Positions 7,165-12,912 of a stretch of DNA of 22,741 bases are shown piece by piece. This DNA is from a virus. The DNA is taken from positions 1 through 22,741 of the IMG/VR virus record IMGVR_UViG_3300027325_000013; one strand, 5' to 3'. The notes under the pieces were generated by a model. It did no database searches and was not told the DNA's origin. It saw nothing but the letters and a program-made list of their open reading frames with translations. Within the stretch, counting starts at the first letter, position 1; the number at the start of each line of letters is the position of its first letter. The translations under genes and the position numbers were made by a program.

Positions 7165-7202
7165 TACATTTGTATTATAATTGAGAACATAGAACCAGAC
7201 AA
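7165..7202 (-). promoter_or_regulatory. Promoter and single TACATTTGTA site upstream of the exported transglycosylase
   Basis: On the minus strand a perfect TATAAT (7174-7179) lies 17 bp from TTGTCT (7197-7202). The 10-mer TACATTTGTA (7165-7174) sits immediately downstream of the -10 box, over the expected start site, which is a repressor-type position. The promoter overlaps the end of the upstream 29-residue ORF. Confidence 0.5.
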
Positions 7203-7264
7203 CCCCCCAAAACCATAGCCCCAATTTCATACAATCCAAAACTTGTAAGATTTACAATTTCCAT
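7175..7264 (-). CDS. 29-residue hydrophobic microprotein
   Basis: The ATG follows the stop of the 37-residue ORF with no gap, and a GGGGG Shine-Dalgarno lies inside the end of that ORF. The product is one hydrophobic helix (about 8-28, with Gly, Leu, Val and two Cys) after a short acidic N-terminus. A single transmembrane segment is expected. It is too short for homology by eye. Tandem coupling with another micro membrane ORF supports it. Confidence 0.4.
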   Translation of the reverse strand: MEIVNLTSFGLYEIGAMVLGGCLVLCSQL

Positions 7265-7378
7265 TTAAGCCCCCATTACTAAAAACCTAAGCGTTTCAAT
7301 TATGCCAACTGTATCAGCGAGTAAGAAAACCCCGATACTGGCAAAAAAAGTTGTTATTTTATTAAATATTGATTTCAT
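7265..7378 (-). CDS. 37-residue membrane microprotein
   Basis: This short ORF has AGGA eight bases before its ATG. The product begins basic (MKSIFNK), followed by a hydrophobic helix of about 20 residues (9-29) and a second short apolar stretch. It lies directly upstream of, and touching, a 29-residue membrane ORF, and downstream of a lipoprotein gene in the same direction. Function is unknown. Small membrane plus lipoprotein combinations in early phage regions are sometimes involved in envelope modification or superinfection exclusion; that is inference. Confidence 0.45.
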   Translation of the reverse strand: MKSIFNKITTFFASIGVFLLADTVGIIETLRFLVMGA

Positions 7379-7443
7379 TTTATTATCCTAAATAGGAAGC
7401 TGAACCAAACAAACCCACTTCATTTGATCCAACTTCTTGTTAA

Positions 7444-7743
7444 TTATTTTCTTGATTGCGGTTGTTGTGCTTTACTTCTGGCAGATTGCCCAAACCTACT
7501 AAATCTGGCTTGTATTTTACTTCTTCTGGTACTATACCAATCTGTTTCTATATCTGGACTGGCTTTTCCATTAGTAATTGCACCTTGAACACCGTCCCAA
7601 AATGCGTCCATACCTTGTGCATCAGCAGAAATTTGTATTCTTCCCGCTTCCTTGCTGAACATACCTTGACCAACTTGTGAAGTACAAGCTGAAAGTGAAA
7701 GGATTAATCCTATTGTTGTTAATTTAATTATTGTTGTTTTCAT
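7444..7743 (-). CDS. Lipoprotein of unknown function
   Basis: The 99-residue protein has a textbook lipoprotein signal: MKTTIIK, a hydrophobic core (8-16) and the lipobox LSAC with Cys20. The mature 80 residues are polar. The C-terminal third is strongly basic and rich in Arg, Ser and Gln (about 70-99) and is probably disordered, so it could touch peptidoglycan or anionic lipid. AAGG supports the start. Unlike the o-spanin candidate it is far from the lysis genes and sits in the early-type cluster. Lysogenic conversion or superinfection exclusion (as with Llp or Cor lipoproteins) is a possible analogy, not shown by sequence. Confidence 0.65.
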   Translation of the reverse strand: MKTTIIKLTTIGLILSLSACTSQVGQGMFSKEAGRIQISADAQGMDAFWDGVQGAITNGKASPDIETDWYSTRRSKIQARFSRFGQSARSKAQQPQSRK

Positions 7744-7823
7744 TTTTTACCTTAATAAAATAGACATCATTGTCTTTATTTACTTACTTTGATGCCAGTA
7801 AATTATTAAGGTTTCAAAAAAGA

Positions 7824-8132
7824 TTATTTATTTAATAATTTTTCTTTTTTTAATTTTTTAACTTGAATATGCAATTGTTTGATTATCTTCCAGTTATTAG
7901 AATTTTTTGCAAAGTGTTGTAATCTAGTGAAAAAGTCAGCAGAAGTAATTTCAAAATCAAAAAAATCATATACCGCCAGTTTTTTTGTACTGGAAGTTGA
8001 GTTAAAAGCAAATATAAAATCACTTTTGCCCGCTTTATAAACTACTGGAACCCTAATTAAATCGGGAACCGATCCGTCTTTACTTTTCATTTGGAAGTGT
8101 TTTTTACCGTTTATTCTTAATTCTATTTTCAT
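7824..8132 (-). CDS. Hypothetical small protein
   Basis: The 102-residue product starts with a beta-like region (MKIELRINGKKHF) and ends with a very lysine-rich helix (about 85-102). There is no signal peptide, membrane segment or recognised motif. It is the gene just upstream of the lipoprotein in the leftward unit. The Shine-Dalgarno is weak (AAGA). The basic end might bind nucleic acid; this is only composition. Confidence 0.45.
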   Translation of the reverse strand: MKIELRINGKKHFQMKSKDGSVPDLIRVPVVYKAGKSDFIFAFNSTSSTKKLAVYDFFDFEITSADFFTRLQHFAKNSNNWKIIKQLHIQVKKLKKEKLLNK

Positions 8133-8150
8133 ATTCTTACACTATCTGAT

Positions 8151-8369
8151 TTAATCTAACATTTCCAAACATTTTTTTTCTTTAGGTATTAATTCTTGAT
8201 CTGATAATTCTTTAGTAGTTTTTTTAGGTTCGTAAAAATTATTTTTAAATATCTGGATTATTTCATTTAAACAATTATCCAGACTATCCCCATTTTCTTT
8301 TGCGAAGTTTAAACAGTTAATTATTACATCAACTTGTTCAACTGTTAAGTTTGTTATTTTTTTATTCAT
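8151..8369 (-). CDS. Small hypothetical protein
   Basis: The 72-residue product has a clear AAGGA Shine-Dalgarno and starts inside the last bases of the preceding gene (8-base overlap). It is predicted helical in its first 50 residues (LTVEQVDVIINCLNFAKENG and following), with a charged Lys/Glu C-terminus. No family is recognised. Overlap and spacing mark it as part of the leftward early operon. Confidence 0.5.
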   Translation of the reverse strand: MNKKITNLTVEQVDVIINCLNFAKENGDSLDNCLNEIIQIFKNNFYEPKKTTKELSDQELIPKEKKCLEMLD

Positions 8370-8739
8370 AAAGATTTCCTTCCAGTAAATTTTCTTTAAA
8401 CTGTTTAGCGTCTTCTAGTTTTCTTCTACGGTTGCCCCATAATAGACTTGGAACTATCAAACCTTTATAAACAACCCCGCTACTATGTTTAAAAGGCTTA
8501 GATAATATAAACCCTTCTGATTGCATTTTACATCTAGAACGACGCATTGATTCAAAATTATCAAATTCTTTAGATACCGCTTTTAATATTTCAGCCCCAG
8601 TATATGTTGCTTCTGGATCTATTCTTTGATTGTAAGCTAAAACATAAGCGTATAACTTTTGATCTGAATCCCTTGCTTCTGGGTGTTTTAATAGAATCTT
8701 ACAAACTAATTCAGCTAATCTTTTATTTAGTTTTTTCAT
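8362..8739 (-). CDS. Putative winged-helix-type phage protein
   Basis: This 125-residue basic protein has AAAGG before its ATG. Its pattern resembles a widespread uncharacterised phage family. It has an N-terminal helix ending in LLKHPEARDSDQKLYAYVL (about 16-34), then NFESMRRSRCKMQSEG (about 61-76), which looks like a recognition helix, and a C-terminal basic stretch (GNRRRKLEDAK). Members I recall have a 'hPeaRdsD...L' then 'sFesi.R.Rrk.QeeG' arrangement and often lie in early or regulatory regions. A DNA-binding role is likely but not proven. Confidence 0.5.
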   Translation of the reverse strand: MKKLNKRLAELVCKILLKHPEARDSDQKLYAYVLAYNQRIDPEATYTGAEILKAVSKEFDNFESMRRSRCKMQSEGFILSKPFKHSSGVVYKGLIVPSLLWGNRRRKLEDAKQFKENLLEGNLYE

Positions 8740-8740
8740 A

Positions 8741-8962
8741 TTAAACCTTTAGTGTTTTAATTTGTTTTTCTTGATCCGCTTCTGAAACTCTTAGATATTT
8801 TAATTTAGATTTAACATTTAATCTGGCTTCTTTTAGATTAGCAATTACTTTTGCTTTAGTTAAAGAACTATCTTTTGGAAATTTATAATCCATTTTCAAA
8901 TTCTTATCTATAACCTTTAAACTCAATAGTAAATTTAATATTTTCTTTTTATCCGTTGTCAT
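8741..8962 (-). CDS. Small lysine-rich hypothetical protein
   Basis: The 73-residue product is basic and mostly helical, with many Lys and Leu and no cysteine. GGGG lies about eight bases before the ATG. Its stop is one base from the start of the next gene, so the pair is probably co-translated. Composition suggests a small nucleic-acid-binding or partner protein; there is no recognisable motif. Confidence 0.45.
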   Translation of the reverse strand: MTTDKKKILNLLLSLKVIDKNLKMDYKFPKDSSLTKAKVIANLKEARLNVKSKLKYLRVSEADQEKQIKTLKV

Positions 8963-9226
8963 TTAAAGACCCCGAACTTTCATATTATTAACAGTGTCAG
9001 CGATTAGTTCGTCCAAACCATTTTCATCAAATGTTTCTTTTATTATTTGTTGAATATTAAGCCTTACTGATCCGTCTGTTGCAATAAATTCAGAAATTAA
9101 GTTAGAAACTAACTTACTTACTTCTTTTTCTATAACTTCCTTTAAATCAAAATGACTTGATAAACTATCTTTAACCATTTCCACAATTGCTTCTTGAATT
9201 GAATCGTAAATATCTTCTCTTGACAT
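8963..9226 (-). CDS. Small acidic helical hypothetical protein
   Basis: I place the start at ATG 9226, which has a strong AAAGGA Shine-Dalgarno. A longer frame back to 9289 would overlap the upstream gene by 50 bases and lacks a ribosome site. The 87-residue product (MSREDIYDSIQEAIVEMVKD and following) is acidic and helical throughout, with repeated ValGlu/IleAsp pairs, like a small oligomerising helix bundle. No family is recognised. Confidence 0.5.
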   Translation of the reverse strand: MSREDIYDSIQEAIVEMVKDSLSSHFDLKEVIEKEVSKLVSNLISEFIATDGSVRLNIQQIIKETFDENGLDELIADTVNNMKVRGL

Positions 9227-9239
9227 AATTTCCTTTTTA

Positions 9240-9473
9240 TTAATTATTCTTAAAATACAGTTTGCATTGATAAAGTTCTGGATCAGCATTACAAGTGTTA
9301 ATCATTTCTTGATACTTTTGAAACCTTATCTGATCCAGTTTTCCAAGTTCTTTATTTAACTGTAAGATCATAAATATCAATATAGGTATAAAAACGGTAA
9401 CTATCAGTGAAATACCAATAGTTAAACCGTTCTTTTCTAGAATTTGCATTACTTTTTTATCTAGATTATTCAT
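9240..9473 (-). CDS. Small membrane-anchored protein
   Basis: The 77-residue protein has a charged N-terminus (1-15), one strong transmembrane segment (about 17-39, with many Ile, Val, Leu and Phe) and a polar C-terminal part containing two cysteines (about 60 and 70) in a helical context. Its ATG lies two bases after the stop of the Acb2/Tad1-like gene, with no separate Shine-Dalgarno, implying translational coupling. Function is unknown. Confidence 0.5.
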   Translation of the reverse strand: MNNLDKKVMQILEKNGLTIGISLIVTVFIPILIFMILQLNKELGKLDQIRFQKYQEMINTCNADPELYQCKLYFKNN

Positions 9474-9475
9474 AG

Positions 9476-9751
9476 TTAAAATTCAGAATTATTAGTTTCA
9501 ACTGGTTCTGGATTATAAACATCAGCAGTTGGTTCAACCTTATCATTTTCTGGATTGTATGATTCTGGATATGGGTTTAATGCCCCTAATCTAGATAATT
9601 CCATACCTAACCACATTTTAGCTTCTTGTAATTTAGTCTTACTAAGACTTGTTTCTCTACTTGAACAAATTAATTCTTGTTCTATTTTACTAATTGCAAC
9701 CCTTAAAGTTTTTACTTCTTTAATTGTCATTGTTCTTACTTCTTCTGTCAT
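9476..9751 (-). CDS. Probable Acb2/Tad1-type helical-hairpin protein (anti-CBASS/anti-Thoeris candidate)
   Basis: The 91-residue product has two predicted helices (about 8-29 and 31-56) and then a Pro/Asn-rich tail with NPYPESYNPEN and EPTADV. The segment SRETSLSKTKLQEAKMWLG (31-49) matches, from memory, the conserved second helix of phage proteins in the Acb2/Tad1 hairpin family (pattern RE.aLa.TKLeEA.MW). Characterised Acb2 and Tad1 proteins are sponges that bind cyclic oligonucleotides or cyclic ADP-ribose signals of CBASS and Thoeris defence. It has AGGGA before its ATG and lies in the early cluster, as expected for an anti-defence gene. Ligand-binding residues cannot be confirmed here; many family members are untested. 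Confidence 0.5.
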   Translation of the reverse strand: MTEEVRTMTIKEVKTLRVAISKIEQELICSSRETSLSKTKLQEAKMWLGMELSRLGALNPYPESYNPENDKVEPTADVYNPEPVETNNSEF

Positions 9752-9765
9752 AATTTCCCTTTTAA

Positions 9766-10683
9766 TTAAAATGATTCTTCAACATTAATTTGATTTTCAA
9801 AATATAAATCAACCAGTTCTTCTTGTGCTTTTTCAAGCGTATCAAATCTAGTTTTTATATACTTTGAAACTTTTTTTCTATAAGTAGCAGAACGGGTTTT
9901 TTTCAACGCTTCCGCTTCTTGCTTTTCTTTTTCAGCTTTTTCTAATCTATCTTTTTCAGCTTTTAATTCAGCTTCTTTTCTTTCAGCTTCCAGTTTAACT
10001 TGCTTTTCATATTCCAGTTTAGCGTTCTTTTTTCTGGTTTCTTCCAGTTCAGCTTCCTTTTCAGCGTTAATTTTACGCTGTTCTTCCAGTTCAGCTTCTC
10101 TTTTAGCTTTTTCTTCGGCTTCTAGTTTAGCTTCTTCTTTACGCTGTTTTTCAACTTCTTCAAATTGAACTTTAGCTTCTGAAAGCATTACAGTATAATC
10201 ATCATCAGAAACTTCTTTTAGGGCTACAATGTCAAACTGATAACCCAGTTGAGTTAATTCCTTAATTCTATCAGCATAAATGCGTTGGGCTTTTTGTTCA
10301 GCTTCTTGCTTCTGGCGTAACTTCTCTTGCTCAATTCTTGTTTTTTCAGCATCTACTTTTAAAATCTGTTCAGCCAAATGCCTTTCAGCTTCTACAACTG
10401 GATTAGATAATCCTTTAGCTTTTTTATCAACCAGACGCCCATATTCCAAAGCGTCTTTTTTTAATTCTTTACGCCTTTTTTCTATTGAAACCCTTAATGA
10501 AGTTAAATCTTTTTTAAAATCTTTAGCTTTCTTATAGTTTTCAATATCATTAAAATCAGAAACTTCTATGCTCAAACCTTCTTCTTTTAATTTGTTGATT
10601 TTTTCTAGTGTAGTTTCAAAGGTAATTAAACCTTCAAAAGTTGAATCTTTTTTTACTAATACTTCTTTATTTTCTTTTGTCAT
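9766..10683 (-). CDS. DUF1351-like coiled-coil protein of the recT module
   Basis: This 305-residue protein has an N-terminal globular/helical part (1-110), including YKKAKDFKKDLTSLRVSIEKR and a basic KKAKG segment. A very long charged coiled coil (about 115-270) follows, almost entirely Glu, Lys, Ala, Arg and Gln, and then a short C-terminal domain (about 272-305). The N-terminal pattern resembles DUF1351, a family often found beside phage recT genes; its role is not established. The start has AAAGG. The coiled coil shows internal repetition (EAELEE-type units), so copy-number variation between relatives is likely. A recombination-accessory role is inferred from context. Confidence 0.6.
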   Translation of the reverse strand: MTKENKEVLVKKDSTFEGLITFETTLEKINKLKEEGLSIEVSDFNDIENYKKAKDFKKDLTSLRVSIEKRRKELKKDALEYGRLVDKKAKGLSNPVVEAERHLAEQILKVDAEKTRIEQEKLRQKQEAEQKAQRIYADRIKELTQLGYQFDIVALKEVSDDDYTVMLSEAKVQFEEVEKQRKEEAKLEAEEKAKREAELEEQRKINAEKEAELEETRKKNAKLEYEKQVKLEAERKEAELKAEKDRLEKAEKEKQEAEALKKTRSATYRKKVSKYIKTRFDTLEKAQEELVDLYFENQINVEESF

Positions 10684-10692
10684 AATATACCT

Positions 10693-11394
10693 TTATTTAA
10701 TGCTTACGCTTCTGTTTGATCTTAAATATGCTGAATTTGTTCTTTGCAAATTGATAGCAATTAAAACTTCTTCTTCTGAATAAGTTAAATAAGATTTATT
10801 TACTTCTTCCAGTTCAGCTTCTAAATCCTTAATTGTTTTTTCAATCATTTCATTAGTTGAATCTTTAGCCCCTTGCTTCCAGTCTTCCAGTTCCCCTTCC
10901 AAATGTTCTTTATTTTCAATTAACATTGCTAATTTTAAATATGGCTTTAAATCCTTTTTGCTAATTTTTCTTTCAGTTCTAACAGTAACAAATTGTTCTG
11001 GAATAGCTTCTTCATTTATCAGCTGAACCGATTCAGTTGTTTTTGTATAAACAGTTCCAATTGAAGTTGAAATATTCCAACCTTTTTTAATGTTCATAGA
11101 CAGATAGTTTTTCATTGATTGGATTTTATTATTTCTAATCTTTTCAGCTTTTGCTAATCTATCTTTTTCTTCTTTAATCATTTTAGCTTCTGATTCCAGA
11201 TTTCTAATCCATTTATAAATAGATTCAACTTTATCATCTAAATCAATCTTTAATTCAGATAGTTCAGAAAACAATTGATCTTTTAACTTGATATCTACTT
11301 CCCCAGTTTCTGGGTTAATAGTGTTTCCCTTTTCGTCCCACTGGTAGTTTTTTGTTATTTCCCAGATTTCTTGGGTTATTTCATATAATTTCAT
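10693..11394 (-). CDS. Siphovirus Gp157-like protein with an internal insertion
   Basis: The 233-residue product opens with MKLYEITQEIWEI and contains the family-like helix block DDKVESIYKWIRNLESEAKMIKEEKDRLAKAEK (53-85), then MKNYLSM and a strand pair GTVYTKTTESVQL (113-125) followed by EEAIPEQFVTVRTERKISKKDLKPYLK. This matches the Sipho_Gp157 family, linked in Streptococcus thermophilus phage Sfi21 to phage resistance and common near recT. Members are usually shorter (around 160-170 residues). Here about 55-60 extra helical, charged residues (roughly 152-208) appear before the usual C-terminal strand (AYLRSNRSVSIK). AGGA precedes the ATG within the 41-bp repeat. Confidence 0.7.
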   Translation of the reverse strand: MKLYEITQEIWEITKNYQWDEKGNTINPETGEVDIKLKDQLFSELSELKIDLDDKVESIYKWIRNLESEAKMIKEEKDRLAKAEKIRNNKIQSMKNYLSMNIKKGWNISTSIGTVYTKTTESVQLINEEAIPEQFVTVRTERKISKKDLKPYLKLAMLIENKEHLEGELEDWKQGAKDSTNEMIEKTIKDLEAELEEVNKSYLTYSEEEVLIAINLQRTNSAYLRSNRSVSIK

Positions 11395-11431
11395 AATATA
11401 GTCCTTAATAATTTATAAATACATTTGTATC
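11391..11431 (-). repeat. 41-bp direct repeat, copy 2 (gp157 leader)
   Basis: Identical to 6527-6567. It covers the start codon, ribosome site, leader and -10 region of the Gp157-like gene. Confidence 0.9.
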
Positions 11432-11452
11432 TTTAATTGATACAAATGTAAA
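11420..11452 (-). promoter_or_regulatory. gp157 promoter with paired TACAWWTGTA operators
   Basis: TACATTTGTA (11420-11429) and TACAAATGTA (11441-11450) form an inverted pair 21 bp apart. On the minus strand TTTACA (11447-11452) and TACAAA (11424-11429) are separated by 17 bp, as a sigma70-type promoter. The arrangement mirrors the recT promoter, with a one-base-shorter spacer, implying co-regulation. Confidence 0.55.
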
Positions 11453-11466
11453 GAGTTTAATTTTAT

Positions 11467-11634
11467 TTAGTTCCAAAACTTTAATTTTTTAATTAAGTTT
11501 CTTCGATTTTGTTTGCGAATTAGCTTATTAACATCTTTAATTAAAAATGTAGTTGCTATTCTTCTGGAAGGAACCGAACGATTCCTTGCAATTATTTCCA
11601 GTCTTTCTTTTTCTGTAAATATTCTATTAGTCAT
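11467..11634 (-). CDS. 55-residue basic protein
   Basis: This short ORF starts within the end of the upstream gene (8-base overlap) and has GGGG six bases before ATG. The product is strongly basic (Arg and Lys about a third of residues). It contains a helix-turn-helix-like TEKERLEIIARNRSVPSRRIATTF (7-30) followed by an Arg/Lys-rich tail ending KLKFWN. It could be a small DNA-binding protein. No named family is recognised. Confidence 0.5.
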   Translation of the reverse strand: MTNRIFTEKERLEIIARNRSVPSRRIATTFLIKDVNKLIRKQNRRNLIKKLKFWN

Positions 11635-12079
11635 TTAAAGCCCCATCTAAAGTATTTAATAAATATTGCTCATCATTTCCGTCAAGTGATTTAAGAACTT
11701 TTAATACAGAAGGTAATTCTGAACCGTCATAATGATAATCTAAATCTAATTCATTAGCACTTTCTTTTAAAGTATCTAACGCCCAGTTCTGGTATAAATC
11801 CCATACAGCAAAACTAATTTCTTCTTCTGTATAGTTTAATCTAAATTCTTCTAATTCTAATTTATCAATATAAAAATCATTATTAGTATTTTCAGTTTTT
11901 AACGATATAGAGTTTGCTAAGTTGTAAACCGCTATAGTTTGCCAGTTCTTCCAATCTAAACTTTTATCACTAAATACAAAAACTAATTCTTTTAAAGAAT
12001 TAAGTTCAGCATCAACAATTTTAAAAGCATCATTGTTTAAATGGCTTAGGTTTAATTTAAGTTCTTTTTTTGTGTTCAT
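11627..12079 (-). CDS. First gene of the leftward early unit: acidic hypothetical protein
   Basis: The 150-residue product is acidic, rich in Asp, Glu, Asn and Leu, with LDWKNWQTIAVYNLANSI and DLYQNWALDTLKESANEL as likely helices. AAAAGGA precedes the ATG. It is the first gene after the divergent control region at 12080-12177, a position often held by anti-host or regulatory early proteins. Low pI suggests a possible DNA mimic or protein inhibitor, but no family supports that. Confidence 0.5.
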   Translation of the reverse strand: MNTKKELKLNLSHLNNDAFKIVDAELNSLKELVFVFSDKSLDWKNWQTIAVYNLANSISLKTENTNNDFYIDKLELEEFRLNYTEEEISFAVWDLYQNWALDTLKESANELDLDYHYDGSELPSVLKVLKSLDGNDEQYLLNTLDGALND

Positions 12080-12097
12080 AATTTTATGTCCTTTTTA

Positions 12098-12143
12098 TTT
12101 ACAATTGTATCATTACAATATATACTTATGATACAAATGTAAA
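12098..12143. promoter_or_regulatory. Divergent promoter region with two operator motifs
   Basis: Rightward: TTTACA (12098-12103), a 17-bp spacer, then TATACT (12121-12126), a strong sigma70-like promoter for the HTH gene. Leftward: TTTACA (12138-12143) and TATATT (12117-12122), spaced 15 bp, would serve the early unit more weakly. The motif TACAATTGTA (12100-12109, a perfect palindrome) and TACAAATGTA (12132-12141) overlap the two -35 regions and lie 32 bp apart, about three helical turns. This looks like an autoregulated switch. Confidence 0.55.
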
Positions 12144-12177
12144 TAATAAGTTTCAAAATAATTAACAAAAGTAAAAA

Positions 12178-12414
12178 ATGGAAGAAATAGACAGAAAAGG
12201 TAGATTAAAAGAATATCATAAAATTTTTAGTGAAGTAGGCTTAAATTCATCTGAATTGGCTAGGCGTATGGGTTTATCCAGAAATGCTTTTAGGTGTAAA
12301 CTTCTAGATAATCTTAATTCAGATTATGACTTCAATGAGAAGTTATCAAATGTAATTAGGGCTATTTCATTAAAATTAAACAAAGTAGCTACCGACTTGG
12401 AACAGCAAGAGTAA
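12178..12414 (+). CDS. Small helix-turn-helix regulator (Cro/XRE-like)
   Basis: The 78-residue product contains a helix-turn-helix of the form LNSSELARRMGLSRNAFRCKL (about 22-42) in a small all-helical fold, matching lambda Cro/XRE-type DNA-binding proteins in length and layout. It is transcribed rightward from the TTTACA/TATACT promoter, divergently from the early cluster. The palindromic TACAWWTGTA motifs overlapping both promoters are its likely operators, so it may regulate itself and the early genes. No Shine-Dalgarno is evident. The presence of a Cro-like protein does not by itself show that the phage is temperate; no integrase is in the window. Confidence 0.7.
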   Translation: MEEIDRKGRLKEYHKIFSEVGLNSSELARRMGLSRNAFRCKLLDNLNSDYDFNEKLSNVIRAISLKLNKVATDLEQQE

Positions 12415-12420
12415 CTTAAT

Positions 12421-12798
12421 ATGTTCAACAGAGAGCATAGAGAACAAGTTGCTGTAATCGATTGGGCAAGGTTAATGTCCCCCAGACACCCCGCTTTAAT
12501 CTGGTTGCACGCTATACCGAACGGTGGCAAAAGACACCCAAAGATTGCCAGAGAGTTAAAAGCCGAAGGCGTCAAGGCGGGAATATCTGATTTATTCTTG
12601 CCTTGCCCTAAAGGGCGATATTCTGGTTTATATATTGAAATGAAAATCAGACCAAACAAACCTTCTGAAAAACAAATTGAGTTTATGAAATATGCGTCTG
12701 GCGTTGGTTATGCGTGTTCAGTTTGTTATAGTTCACTGGAAGCAATAGACCATTTAAAAAAGTATTTAGCCCTTCCAAATAAAAAAGTCAGCAGATAG
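12421..12798 (+). CDS. VRR-NUC domain nuclease
   Basis: The 125-residue protein is a stand-alone VRR-NUC (PD-(D/E)XK superfamily) nuclease. Visible features are HAIPNGGKRHPKIARELKAEGVKAGISDLFLP (30-61) with Asp57, YIEMK (71-75) with Glu73 and Lys75 forming the (D/E)xK centre, and Gln85 in SEKQIEFM. These phage enzymes are commonly found in replication/recombination modules and are proposed to act on branched DNA; biochemical roles vary. It follows the HTH gene by 6 bases in the same direction. It may supply the nuclease partner that the RecT-type recombinase otherwise lacks here. The stop lies inside an 11-bp tandem repeat. Confidence 0.85.
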   Translation: MFNREHREQVAVIDWARLMSPRHPALIWLHAIPNGGKRHPKIARELKAEGVKAGISDLFLPCPKGRYSGLYIEMKIRPNKPSEKQIEFMKYASGVGYACSVCYSSLEAIDHLKKYLALPNKKVSR

Positions 12799-12807
12799 TC
12801 AGCAGAT
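12786..12807 (+). repeat. Tandem 11-bp direct repeat at the VRR-NUC stop codon
   Basis: AGTCAGCAGAT occurs twice head to tail (12786-12796 and 12797-12807), spanning the end of the nuclease gene. It is likely a slippage duplication. Confidence 0.7.
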
Positions 12808-12821
12808 TCTAACTTAAATTA

Positions 12822-12836
12822 CTGTAAATATTACAG
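12822..12836. repeat. Inverted-repeat arm matching 13960-13973
   Basis: CTGTAAATATTACAG is nearly self-complementary (6-bp arms, 3-base centre). Its reverse complement recurs as TGTAATATTTACAG at 13960-13973, so the two copies bracket the replication-type gene in opposite orientation. Between the convergent VRR-NUC and replication genes (12799-12912) this and a weak GTTAC/GTAAC dyad around 12879-12902 are the only structures seen; neither has a U-tract. Confidence 0.35.
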
Positions 12837-12912
12837 ACCAAAATAAAACCAATCAGTGGGCGTGGATTTAATTTGTGTTACGGTTAAGCCTTAAAGTGTA
12901 ACGCAAACCAAG

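Noticed and set aside
8963-9289. Longer 108-residue version of the small acidic protein
   Set aside because: The extension overlaps the upstream membrane-protein gene by 50 bases and has no ribosome site, whereas ATG 9226 has AAAGGA.
9963-10160. Nucleotide-level tandem repeat in the coiled-coil gene
   Set aside because: Recurrent TTCAGCTTC-type words reflect Glu/Ala-Lys codon repetition; units are irregular, so it is not a separate repeat element.
9766-10683. TolA-like or tape-measure protein, suggested by the long Glu/Lys/Ala coiled coil
   Set aside because: No membrane segment or TolA C-domain, far too short for a tape measure, and located in the recombination module with a DUF1351-like N-terminus.
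12178-12414. Evidence for a temperate phage (Cro-like HTH gene with operators)
   Set aside because: No integrase, excisionase or att-like site is seen in the window, and lytic phages also carry Cro-like regulators, so lifestyle is left open.
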